DNA of 64,000 nt, taken from the NCBI GenBank assembly GCA_012274445.1, contig JAAROD010000058.1, positions 310,001 through 374,000 on the forward strand, read 5' to 3'. The position numbers and the translations under genes are program-made. Below the pieces are notes generated by a model. That model was not told where the DNA came from, did no database searches, and was given only the letters and a program-made list of their open reading frames with translations. How positions within the stretch are numbered: position 1 is the first letter of the stretch; each line of letters opens with the position of its first letter. Positions 20,540 to 32,600 of this stretch are shown here, in pieces. Source of the stretch: Sclerotiophoma versabilis. Taxonomy: Eukaryota; Ascomycota; Dothideomycetes; Pleosporales; Didymellaceae.

Positions 20540-21336
20540 TTTAGAAAGAGTTTATATGGTGGACTGCAAACACAACATGGACCAGATCTCGACCAAGCTG
20601 CGTTACCCAGCGTTGTCAGACCACGCCCGTTCCTGGAGCCCGGCTCGAGCAGAGTGAGAGGCTGGGAGAACGAGGCTTCGGGCAGTCGTCTCTTGGGCAA
20701 CAACGGTGGTTCCTGAGTCGCGACTTGGATACCATATGGAAGCAGTGGTTCTTACGAGGTGCTCCCTGTGCCAGGGTTCAGGGGTCTGTACATGGGTGTG
20801 GCAGTACTTGCATTTTCGTTACAGCGCGCATGCGGTCGGCGAAGCCAAAGCGCGCACGCCAGTCCTGAGAAGCCATGCGGGCTGCAGAAGGAGTGAGGAT
20901 GGTTGTTCAGTGTTCAGATGCACGAAGAGGCGGTCAGTGGAGTGAAGAAGGTCGAGTTTGCCGAAGCATCTAACGGCCCAAAGCAGCAGGGTCCACCAGC
21001 CTGGACTGTCAGGTACCAGCGCGTCTGGGTGCATTTCCCTATTTCCCTGGCGGCCGCCATGCCGACGTCTGCACCGGTCGCTCGCTGGGATTGACCCCGC
21101 TCAGGGTGTCTGGAGGCTCGCTGGGGCGCAACACGTTTATTGCGTGTTTCCCAGGTTACGTCAAGCCCGGGTAGGCCGCGGGCTAGCCGCATCGCGTTAC
21201 GCCCGAGCCCCAACCTCATTACGTACCGGCGAGGGATCTCACGACACTCCACGAGCGTGCCGGAGCTGCATTCTTAGGCGCATTCATTGAGCACCCCCAG
21301 CGCGCCCGTGACTGTGCGCCCGCCCCCGCAGTCGTC
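20540..21336. other. Divergent promoter region between kinase and SYP1
   Basis: About 800 bases between two 5' ends. No gene seen; open frames on both strands lack domains. Confidence 0.5.
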
Positions 21337-24307
21337 ATGGAGCTCCAGCGCAAAGAGTACCCAGCCGTGCTGGTGAGCTGCCTCCGCGCCCTCCCCGCCG
21401 TGGCCCACGTCGACTCACGCAGTGTGTAGCAAGCCCTCGCGCCCGCGCAGGCCGTCGACGTCCTCAACGGGCGCATGAAGCATGTGCAGCAATTGAACAC
21501 GCAGATCGCCGACTGGCTGCAGGTGCGTGCCCCCCGGTCGACGCCGTCACGCAGCATGCCGCCGTGCTCACCAGTGCGCAGGAGCGGCGTCGCGTCGAAG
21601 AACAGTATGTCCAGGGCCTGCGCAAGCTGGCGAACCGCCACCCGCCGGACGACGCCTCGGAGTTAGGGTATGCGCGCGCACGAGTACACAAGGCGCCCAT
21701 GGACTGACCCCCGCCAGCATTTTCTCCGTGCCGTGGCAGAAGGTGGTGAGCGCCACCAGCGCCGTTGCCGGCTCCCACGAGCACCTTGCGCGCAAGATCG
21801 AGTCCGACGTCGAGCGCCCGCTGCGCGACTTCTACGCAAACGATCGGGACGTGCAGGCCATGGGCAGCATGTCGGGCAACCTGGCAGCCATGGCCAAGGA
21901 GCTGGACGCCGCGCGCAAGAAGTCAGAGAAGCTCCGGGCCAAGGGCGCCAAAGCAAAGCCCTCCGAGGTCGGCGAGGCCGCGCAGGAGGAGCAGAACGCT
22001 GAGCTGCAGTGGGACTCGCAGGCGCCGTTTGTGTACGAAAAGCTGCAGGCCGTCGACGAAAGCCGACTCAACCATCTGCGGGACGCCCTGACGCAGTTTC
22101 AAACACACGAAGTCGATCAAATCGAGCGGAGCAGGCTCACGGCAGAGGAGACGCTTAACGTGCTCCTGACCATTGAAACCGCAGACGAGGTCCAGATGTG
22201 GTCGCTGAGACTGCGGAGCGGGGACATCCCGCAGCCCAGTCGCAAGATGAGCGGCCCACCCGTACCAGCTTCTCCAGCGAGAAACCTGGCGCCACCTCCA
22301 GTGCCGTCAGGTACTGGTCCTGCAGACGATGCTCGAAGCCAGAAGAGCAGTTCTAGTATGGACATGTTGAAATGCTATAGTGTCAATACTGACTAGCAAC
22401 AGAGGAGGAGAAGCACAGCTCAAACCCATTGAAGCGATTTGGTACCGTACTTGGCCGTCGAAGACAAAGCGCTCACCCATACGGCCGCGCGTCTTCCCCG
22501 GATCAGAAGTCGTCCTCCAACTTGGGCTCAGCGTTTGGCTTTGGGAAGGGCAAGAACAAGGAAAAGGACTTGCCTCCCCCAACCTCATCGTCGGATCGCC
22601 CTCGCTCGCCCCTTAGACGCCTTTCATCAAGACGAGAATCGGAACGAGCGCCATCACCGGAACGCCCTCCGCCCTCAAGAGGTGCAAATGAGCCGAATGG
22701 CGCGGCTGCTCACGAAGTAGAGACAATTGCAGCCCCTGTCAACGGAACTGCGCAAGACTCGATACCAGAACTGAACGAGTCTCTGGCCCCTCCACCGACT
22801 GCCGAACCCAAAGCCGAGCCGGAAAAGGATGCCGAAGGTTTCTCCGTACCACCCTCGACGCTTGACGCAATTACAGAAGCTGAGCGCGAGGCTGGGTTGT
22901 AACGAAACCCCTGTCATTGCATTGTAACCATGAACTAACCACCATGCAGTATCCAAAGCGAGGGTAACTCCACACCACAATTCAAGCTTGACATCAGAAA
23001 CGCACCAATCCAGGAAGAGGGAGAAGACAATGACGCTGCAATGGCTAGTGTCGTCAATACCCTACGCGCGGTAAGCGACCTCCAATTAATGGGGATGTTT
23101 CGGTCTAATGAAGTCATAGCAAGCGGCACCGCCCAAACGGAACAGCACACTTCGAGGACGCCGCGATGTTCGTAACACGATATTCGTACCCAATCCCGCC
23201 GTGCCAGAATTGCAGAGTATAGGAGAGTCGTCTCCACCTGCGCTGCTTGCGGCAGAATCAGCTCCATCGAGTGCTACATTCCCACCGTCTAGCTCGCCTA
23301 CAGTGTTCCCTCCGCTTATTCCTCCTCCGCAGCCCGCTTCTCCAGTTTCTAGGCTTCCCCACAGGGCCTTGCTCTCTGACGAACATGCGGCACCAGCATC
23401 CGACACCCAGTCTATCCGATCGGGCCGATCATTGAGCAGCTCAGCTAGCGCAACTGTCAAGCACCCGGACCTGCACGAGCCTGGGCTAAACGCCTCACTC
23501 GTAGAGACCGTCAGTGCCTGGTTTGAACAAGGCAATGTTACCAAGGCCATGGTAATCGGCCAGGTGGCCCTCGCATTCAACCCTGTCGACATCTCAGCCG
23601 GCCCGTTTGGGACCGAACAAATCCGTCTGGAAAACTTCCCTGTTCTTGAGAAAGTCGCGCCGAATCCAGCCTTCATCGAGCAGATCCCCGAGAACCCAGG
23701 AAGCTACACAATCGACTTGGCTAAGATCACAAAGACGTCCGTCGCGTTCCACTACCAGCTGCACATTGAGGACAGCAGCGTTGCCGCTCTCGCTCCCATC
23801 ATCCTCACCCCGCTGTGGAAAGCAGAACCCACCCAAGTCTCCGCCATCCTCAACTACAGCCTAAATCCGCAGTTTGACTTGAAGGGTGCATCGAGCGTCA
23901 CAATCCGCAACCTCATCCTCGTCATCCGCCTCGAGCCTGGATCAAAGGCTTCTTCGTGCCAGTCTAAGCCTGCGGGCACTTTCTCGCGCGACAAAGGCCT
24001 CATCTACTGGCGCCTCGGTGACGTGACACTCAGCCGCGATCAGCCTGCGCAAAGCATCCGCGCACGCTTCAACACCGAGGGCGAGGCGAAGCCCGGAAAT
24101 ACTGAAGCCAGGTGGGAAATTAGCGGAATCGAGTCTCTTGCGCTCGGCAGCGGCCTGGGTGTTAGTCTGAGTAAGACCGAGGAGAAGGACACTGAGGCCG
24201 ATCCGTTCGCGGACGAGGAAAACAGGTCGACGGATGCGCCGAGTGTGTCGTGGAAGGCCGTACCGAGTGTGAAGAAGATTGTGAGTGGGACGTATCTAGG
24301 TGTGTGA
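21337..24307 (+). CDS. SYP1: Syp1/FCHo-type endocytic adaptor (F-BAR plus mu-homology domain)
   Basis: Model: exons 21337-21372, 21430-21522, 21582-21667, 21718-22355, 22403-22898, 22950-23070 and 23120-24307, 885 residues; all six introns are 47-59 nt. Residues 1-255 form the F-BAR domain (RKEYPAVLQALAPAQAVDVL, ADWLQERRRVEEQYVQGLRK, FSVPWQKVV, DVERPLRDFYAND), which binds and bends plasma membrane. A Pro/Ser/Arg-rich middle contains the conserved block FKLDIRNAPIQEEGEDNDAA (residues about 455-475). From about residue 613 the mu-homology domain (VETVSAWFEQGNVTKAMVIG, LIYWRLGDVTL, ARWEISG) recruits cargo and Eps15-like partners. Muniscins act early at clathrin-coated pits and, in yeast, on septins. 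The first exon is only 36 bases but matches the expected N-terminus. Length agrees with other filamentous fungi. Confidence 0.92.
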
Positions 24308-26657
24308 GAGTTGGGTATTGATATCGCTGTGTTTTCAATTTATACCACGCGTTGAGATTGTCTTCTTGTAGATATTGTTGGTTGGTTGATTGTGTTGTTT
24401 GTGTTGTTTGTGTTGTTTGTGTTTGCATTGCTGGACTATCGTTTTAATATTTGGCTTTTCTGCCCGCTATACATTCCATGTATATATACAGCATGTGGTT
24501 TGATTGTGAACGGTTGTCGTCTTCAACTCGCCAACTGTGCAAATGTCCAGCTTCCTCGCGCCCACAACAAAAACCAGCTCAACCTGGGAGCCCATGGACC
24601 CACCCTTCCCAGCGAACCCTGTCCGGAGAAGGTCCTCCATCCTAGCCATCGAGATCTCTCACCAACGCCGTCCGTGCTTGATCGGGTTGCTCCAGCCTGC
24701 TCATCGAGATCCCCTCCCTTTAACGCCCGTGCAGCATCGCATTGTTGTTTAGCATTCGTGCTGAGTTTGGCCTGGCTGGGTAACCGTCACCGCTTTTCTA
24801 GCCGAACTTGAGCAGCAATTTGCGTCAAATCGGACGTGAAACGGGCCTGGCACCCTGACGCCTGTCCTACTGTGGGTACGCATCTGCTGTTAATGATTAC
24901 TGATGTTCTTGTTTTGCAGCCTCGAGTTCTTCAAGGTGTTTGTACTATGGGTACCAGCTGGCGCTGCTGCTGGTTTTTTGTGCCCAGACGTTAGCCTGAT
25001 TGAAGGAACAAGGTTGCCATTGAGAACATGCTAGACTTTTGTGTCTTCAGAATCCGTTTGTAAAGTCTAGTGGGCTCAGAAATCATCTAGTTTGGTTTGT
25101 CTAATACCGTTCGAGTTCCGGCCAATGGTCTGGATCGGGAGGTGACTTGTCGTTACCACGTGGGTGCATAGCCGCTAAGTGGGTACGTGGTCTGATTGTC
25201 TGCCGGGTCTATCCTTTTGGTCAATTCATCTTGGAAACTGTGGGAACTTTGTTTTGGTGACTTCACGATGTTGATTTGGTGTTGTGAAAGGAGGTGAAGT
25301 TGTGGATTATAGTCCTTGAAACCAGCGCGGCCGCTGATGTTGTTGGGCGCCACGAGCTATAGAGTTGCGCGCAGGCGTCTAGATTGACTGTCGCGGGAGG
25401 CGGTGCTGGGGAATCCAGATTTGTAAGGTGCATAACAGCGTTAGAGCCAATCGTGATCTGGATAAGTAAGTACGGTCGGTGTTGTTCTGCGCTCCGCGAG
25501 TGCGTTTCACAAATTTGGAGGTTCTCAGCTGCTCGACTGGTAAATGAGTTAATAAAGTTGAGCAAGGACACAGCTGTCAGCAAGCTGTCACGCTGCAGGT
25601 TTGTGAGATTGTGGCATTAGTGTGGCGGTGCGTGTACATGATAGAACAAACGTGGAGCAGCGAACGCAACGGCTAGGGTATAATGCGAGGCCATCGTGAA
25701 GTCAAGGCCTATCGAGGGAGTGAGGCTCTTTTGGCCGAAGCACTGGTCAGCAGAGAGGCTTGCGTGTTCCGGCGCGTTGCCTGTTTGGCAAGATATGGAA
25801 TTTCGTAACGACGGGCTAAGGACCCTGACATTAGCCACAACTGAATTGGCGCTGCCGATGCGGCGCTTGGTGTGGGTGTTGTGCCGGCGAGCGGCCAGAG
25901 CAGGCCCCTGTAGAGCAGGTTCTCTGCAGAGCAGGCGACTATGATGCGCGTGTCTCGATGCTGCCTGGTGCAGGGTGCAAGGGCTGCTTGAGACGAAGCG
26001 TGAGCCTGCGAGAGCTGCTGGAGGTCTTCAGCTTGGGGCGTGTTCAGGCTTGGCACTCGACGGTGACGTAGGGCCGCCGCTCATCATGGCCCAGGAGGCG
26101 TGCAGGATCTGGCGCCGTCTTGCACGTCTCGCACTGCTACGAATCGCGGCCTGTTCCTGCACATCTCCTGCGCGGGCCTGTCCAGCGTGCTGCTAGCTTT
26201 CCCTCGCGTTTCTGGACTCTGGACGCCGGACTCCTGCGCGCAGACAACTTGCAGTTGCCGCGTGCCGCCTAACAGTTAGATCCACAGGGATTGCCCACCA
26301 TCTGAACTTGAATTCTTGCTGCCAGCACCTCCCCGTCTGCCAACTTCGGGCGCAAGCCGGCACTGCCCTCTCGCAGCCTCAGCCTCCGCGCCCTCTGCGC
26401 TGCTCCATTGTTGTGTTGCGTTGCGTGGTTCTCGGTGCATTTAGCGGCGCGCATTTGGCCGCATCCCTACTTACGCTTTTCTCATCGACGTCATCCAGGA
26501 TCTTGTGCGGATTGGCCGCCCGCACCCACGAGTCGTCGACGGTGCACTGTTGGGACTACATCCCCTCGAATGTCAACACCACCCGGGCCGAGCCCTTTGA
26601 AACGACACAACCTCTCTTGCGCCATCGAGGGGGAGACAGGGGGATGCGACTGAGAAC
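24308..26657. other. Long intergenic region, no gene seen
   Basis: About 2.3 kb. It starts with a 9-base tandem repeat (24391-24424). The middle is AT-rich and lacks coding character. The last 700 bases are GC-rich and C/T-rich, plausible as promoter and long 5' untranslated region of the histidine kinase. No tRNA cloverleaf or conserved small gene was found by eye. Confidence 0.45.
24391..24424 (+). repeat. 9-bp microsatellite, about 3.7 units
   Basis: TGTGTTGTT repeated head to tail just after the SYP1 stop codon, preceded by short GGTT repeats. Simple-sequence repeat with no evident function. Confidence 0.8.
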
Positions 26658-29600
26658 ATGACCAGAGAACACCAGCCGCCGCCCTCGTCGACTGATGTCA
26701 CCGCCTCTTCGACCCAGACGCCGCCCAACCCGCAGCAACAGCAGCAGCACGCCTCGCCAAACGCACCACCACGCCCGCCGCTGCAGCGCCTGCCTCGCAG
26801 CGCTGCCCCGCCCAGAACATCGCCAGCGGAGGACCCGCGCTCGCCTGGCCCGCGCCCTGAGGACGACAATGCTTCAGCCACCGACACCGACACCGACATG
26901 AGCGAGGACGAGACCCAGACCGGCAACAATGGCGCTGGCGGGCGGAGTCTTGCAGACGTTGTGCCGCAGGGCAAGGCGTCGCCAGACGAAGTAGAGATTG
27001 AGCGTCTGCGCAGCCTGCAGCTGAAGATCCTGCAGCAGCAGCAGCGCCAGCGCATGAGAAACGTCTCGGGCAACGCAGCCCATACTAGCCCGGGCGCTCG
27101 GCGAGTATCACCCATCAAAGAAGAACCCATCTCAGCCCTGTCACCTACCCTCGAAGGAGCCTTTGCCAGCACGCCGAGTCCTTTGCCCACAGGAGCGACC
27201 ACCTCGACGGAATCGACAGAGTCGGCGAGGACTATCCGCGGAAGTGTGCCACCCACACCTGCTGGCCACCAGGCCTTGAGGACTCCCTCGTACCCCTTCC
27301 CCACCGTCCCCAATACGCCTCGATGGGCTTCGTCGTTCCACATGCCCTTCACCAATCTGTCGCCTACCGTATCAGCCATCCACTGCAGGGAGTGGGCTGC
27401 GCCAAAAGATCGCATTGCCTCCGAGTCTAGCACCCCTGCTGCGTCGACTACACCATTCGCGCCAGGCGAGAGGGTTCATTCTTTCACTGATATCGAAGAT
27501 CCCCGCTATCCCAGTCCCAACCTTTACGAGTTAGTACTACAGCTTGGCACTGAACCTGGACTCGCGGCATGGTGGACCGCCGTGACGACGATTATGAGGG
27601 ACTGTTATGGCGCGGAAAGAGCAACACTAGCCGTTCCTGCAGATGCATCTGATATTGAGAACGTGCCGTGGGGCCAAAAGACTACCTGGACTGCTACATT
27701 TGACAACGACAGCCCACGTGCTGCGACATATCAAGATGCACCAAGCTCAAAGAGCCAGAATATCAGGGTGCAGCAACCTACGCCACAGCCCGAGGAAAAA
27801 CCCTCCACTGTAATACCGAATAGGAGACCAAAACTGTTTTCACACCACTCCTTCGCTGGTTACGAACGACAAAAGCCTGACGCAGCTTCTCCCGACTCGC
27901 CCACACCCATGATTCCTGCTCGACCCAGAGGACCTCTCAGAGCCGCCAGCCACGTCGCGCAACCGCCCGCAAAAGAACATCCCCTCAGGCAAGTGTCTCA
28001 GGCGTCCTTCGATGGATTGTCATCACCGTTTCCCGGTTTCCATAATGCCTCCAATCGTGATCCGTCGTTTAGTGATCCGGATTTTTCGAGTGTTGGAGGA
28101 GAACCAACAACCTCCACCGCCGTCTTCAGCGTATTGCGTGCTCTCGATCACGAACCGGATGCTTTGATAGACAACACCGGAGTCAACCGCGTACTCGAAC
28201 GAGGACGATTAGTCACTCTGACACGAGACTACTCAACGTCCATGTCGACTTCTCGTGAGAACTTGGCCGAGAAGGAGAAGTCAGAAGAAAACAAGCCTTC
28301 GACCGACAAAGCTGGCGCCGCAGGATCAGAAGCACACAAAGCTGGGCGAAGCCATGCTGGAATCACCGCCAAGCCAGGAAGCTTAGGTGTAGGCAGTCTA
28401 GGACTACGACCTCGTTACGAAGAATATGAGCAATACCCAGCGTCGCCGTGGGCACAGTCACCCGCTCCGTCGCCGGCAATACAGAACGATGCAGAAGCAA
28501 ATCCTTTCTTTGCTACCAGCAATGTCGATGAGGAAACGTTCAACCCTTCGAAGTCTCCACAAGACTACACTCAGTATGGCGTTGTCGAAGCCATTGGTGT
28601 AGACAGAGCCAGTACTGTCACTCACATTCCACTTATCCATCCTACTTTGTCTCAGGTCATGCATGCTGCTGACACAGGTACACCAGCTCAAACACCAGGC
28701 TTGTCTCGCCGACAATCTGAGCAATCAACACAAACCTCGACACACCAAAGAGATAACCATCTCCGCAGAGCTCCCATTGCCATCCTATCGATCCTATCGC
28801 CTGTTGTACCTTACCCTCGCAACCTCACCAACTCGCTCAAGCACCTTGCGCCCCACCTCGCGACGTCGTTCTCGAACGCCTGGCAGTTTACCAATGCATT
28901 GGTCCAGGTAAACTCGGCCAGACAGCGGCGGGCAGTAGGACAAGGTCCTGGTAGCACTAATATTTCAGACCCTGAGAGTCTTGATGACTTGCTGCATCTC
29001 GATCTGGGAGATATTTCAAACTCTGCACCCGGAAGTGTTACTAGCCCTTCCGACTATTCAGGTCGTTCCAAGCACAGTCCTGGCGGCTCCATCACCGGTA
29101 CACCTGGATGGGACGCTGCGTCTTTGGGCTTCTCGAGCAAACATTCTATTAGCAGCACACCAGGCCACCTTACCGGGAGCGAAGCTGTTGAGAGTTACTT
29201 CGACGCAAAGAAGAGGACGACGAGAGCTCCGAGCCAATCAAAGGTAGCTGAGAAGAAGGTCGAGAAACGTGCGAGTGTGAACCCGGTTGTGGAGTATTAC
29301 GAAGACGACGTTCCCACACCGAAAAACGAGCAGGGAGTTACCAAAGACGAGAGCTCGACGGCAGCAAAGAAACCCCAGCATCAGCGCGGCCACTCGCTAC
29401 TGCACTCGTACGGTGCTGACTTCGGATCGTCGTTTCAATCCTTGCCGACAGCTACTACCCCCGGAGGCCGCACGCCTGCGACTCCCGGACACGGGAGGAG
29501 AAACTCGATCACCGAGACGTTTGACATGCCGCCGCCTTCTGAAAGTCTCTTGCGTACGATTATTGACTCGCTACCTGTGCAGATATTTACAGCGGCGCCG

Positions 29601-32600
29601 ACAACGGGTGCAATCACTTGGGTGAACTCCAAATTCCTCATCTATGGAGGTCAGGACACTCGCCAAGTTCTACAGGACCCATGGGAATCGATCCATCCGG
29701 ATGATCGCGAGTCATACCTCGAACAATGGAACAAATCACTGCGCACAGGTCAACAACTTCAGAAGAAAGTTCGTTTGAAGCGATTCGACAACTGCTACAG
29801 GTGGTTTTATGTACGGGTGGCACCTCTGAAGAACAAGCGGCAACAGATTGTTCACTGGATTGGAACTAACATGGATTTTCACGAGCAGCATCTTGCTGAA
29901 CTGAACTCTGCGAGGCAGCAGGAGACCGCTGCATCCGAGGCCAAGTACAGAGCTCTCGCGAATTCTAGTCCCCAGATTGTTTTCGTGGTATCAAACCGCA
30001 GAGGTCTGACGTTCTGCAACTCACAATGGACCACCTTCTCAGGCCAAGCGGAGAAGGATGCTCTTGTCAATGGCTTCCTGGAGTATGTGCACCCAGACGA
30101 TGTCATCAAATGCAAGCTACCAGACATTGGGGAGGACGGATCTACAAATGTACCGACGTCGGTCCCACCAGAGCATAGCCGTCATAACTCGCAAAACTCG
30201 TCTTCATCAGACGACTCATCAGAGACTGATAGGACTGTAACAAGCCCTGGCTCCTCCCCCGAGAAGATGGATATGCCACAAGCGAAACTGTCCAAATTAG
30301 CAAGTACGGGTATTCTGAAGGTTTCCAAAGATGCTCACGGTCGTGCTTTCTACTCTACAGAGGTACGGCTTCGTAACAAAGATGGCGAATACCGCTGGCA
30401 TCTCGTCAGGATCTTGCTAGAGAAGGCGCTTGCTGAGGATAGCGCCGAAGAGAGCTGGTACGGTACCGCTACCGACATCAACGATCACAAATTGCTTGAG
30501 CAAACGTTGAAGGAGACCATGGATGCAAAGACAAGGTTCTTGAGCAACATGTCCCACGAGATCCGTACGCCACTCAACGGTATCTCGGGTATGGTAAATT
30601 TCCTCCAAGACAGCCCGCTCAATGCAGAGCAACTGGAACACGTCAACATCATCAATTCCAGTACCGCCAGTCTGCTCAATCTGATCAACGACATCCTCGA
30701 CCTTTCCAAGGTTGAAGCTGGTATGATCAAGCTTTCTATGGAATGGCTACATCTGCCGTCGCTCTTGGAGGAAGTCAACGACCTCAACATGGGTCTGGCG
30801 ATCCAGAAGGGACTTGAGCTCAACTACTTGATAGAAGATGGCGTGCCCTCTATGGTCAAAGGTGACAAGTTCCGTATCCGACAAGTGCTACTCAACGTTG
30901 TGGGTAACGCAATCAAGTTTACGCCAAAGGGTGAGATCTTCGTACGCTGCAAGCTGCAATCTCCAGAGCGATCTGGGTCATTGGACGAGAATGAGACCAT
31001 GATCAGATTTGAGGTCATCGACACAGGACGAGGCTTCACCGAAAGTGAAGCCAAATATCTGTTCAAAAGGTTCAGTCAGATCGACGCCAGTAGTACTAGG
31101 CAGCATGGCGGTACAGGTCTAGGACTGGCCATCTCTATGCAATTCGTTGAGTTACACGGAGGGAAGATGGATGCTCGCAGTGTGCCGGGCAAGGGGTCTA
31201 CATTTTTCTTCACGATCAAATTTGGACTTCCTACAGCAACTGACTTTCCAAAACCATTGGTGGCAACACCGCTTACTCCGGCCACAGAGCTGGCGACTGT
31301 TGTCCCGCCGCTGCCCGCTGCGCAACCATCACCATTGCAGAAACCAGCTTTCCCACAGATCAGTGGTTCCGCACAGAATGCGCAGCTTAGGCGTGTATCC
31401 AGCGCCGCCTCAGAACAGAGCGTCAAGTCTCCGCCTGTCAGCTCAGCGGTATCGATCAGGTCGCAAGACTCGCCTTCGCTTTCTTCTGGGAGCTCAGACC
31501 ACTCTCTTACAAGTGCAGCGCTTACTGGCAAGTCGAGCTTGCGGTCTGAGAGATCTTCTGCTTCATCCTTCCTAGCGGACAGCCGTCTGACAAGCCCCGA
31601 CCCAGATATCAGTCTTTCTCTGCCTCCAAAACGAGCTGATAGTCAGCATACCACTTCGACTGAGTCACTGGCTTCCGAGGATACCGCTCGTCCTGCATCA
31701 GCACCACCAGGTCCTGGCACATCGCCATTGGCCCAGCCGCCAATGTACTCCATCCTTGTCGTTTGTCCTTTGGTACACAGCAGGGAAGCTACCATACGGC
31801 ACATCAAAAACACCCTTCCGCAAGGCATACCACACCAGGTCACTGGCGAAGAAAGCCTGGTCAGCGCCCAGAGGATGCTCGGTGGAGAGAGTCCAATCAT
31901 CTTCACTCACGTTGTTCTGGTCCTCCACGACACTGCAGAGGTACATGCCATCATGGATCAAATCTTCAGTTCCGTTCACTACGGTAATACATCTGTCGTG
32001 GTGGTCTCTGACCCGTCGCAAAAGAAGGAGTTGATAAAGGAGGCACCAGTCTACGATTACGAACAACTTGCGTCAGACCGTCGACTCCAGTTCATCTATC
32101 GACCTTTGAAACCATCCAAGTTCGCTGTCATTTTTGATCCGGAAAAACAACGCGAGTCAAGCACAGACCGCAACCAAGATACAGCGCAGCAAGTGGTCGT
32201 CAGTCAGAAGCTCGTATTCGAGGAGCTCAAGAGACGGCTCGGTGGCAAGGGCCACAAGGTGTTACTCGTTGAGGATAATCAGATCAACCAGACAGTACGC
32301 ATACTATCAGCCTCGAGTTCTGCTTATTTACTAACATACACGCAGGTCATCCTGAAGTTCCTTGCTAAGATAGACGTAACAACCGATACTGTTCTTGATG
32401 GCGTTCAATGCACAGAGACGGTATTTTCGAAACCGCCCGGCTATTACTCCATCATTTTGGTAGGTCAAACACAGCCGCATAGTCAATACATTCTAACCAC
32501 CTTCCAGTGCGATCTTCATATGCCAAACAAAGACGGCTACCAAGCCTGCAAAGAGATCAGACGCTGGGAAAGGAAGCACGGGTATCGCCGCCATCCGATC

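Noticed and set aside
32295..32507. Two apparent insertions in the histidine kinase receiver domain
   Set aside because: Both have GT...AG ends, branch-like CTAAC motifs and lengths of 51 and 48 nt, so they are introns that happen to be multiples of three.
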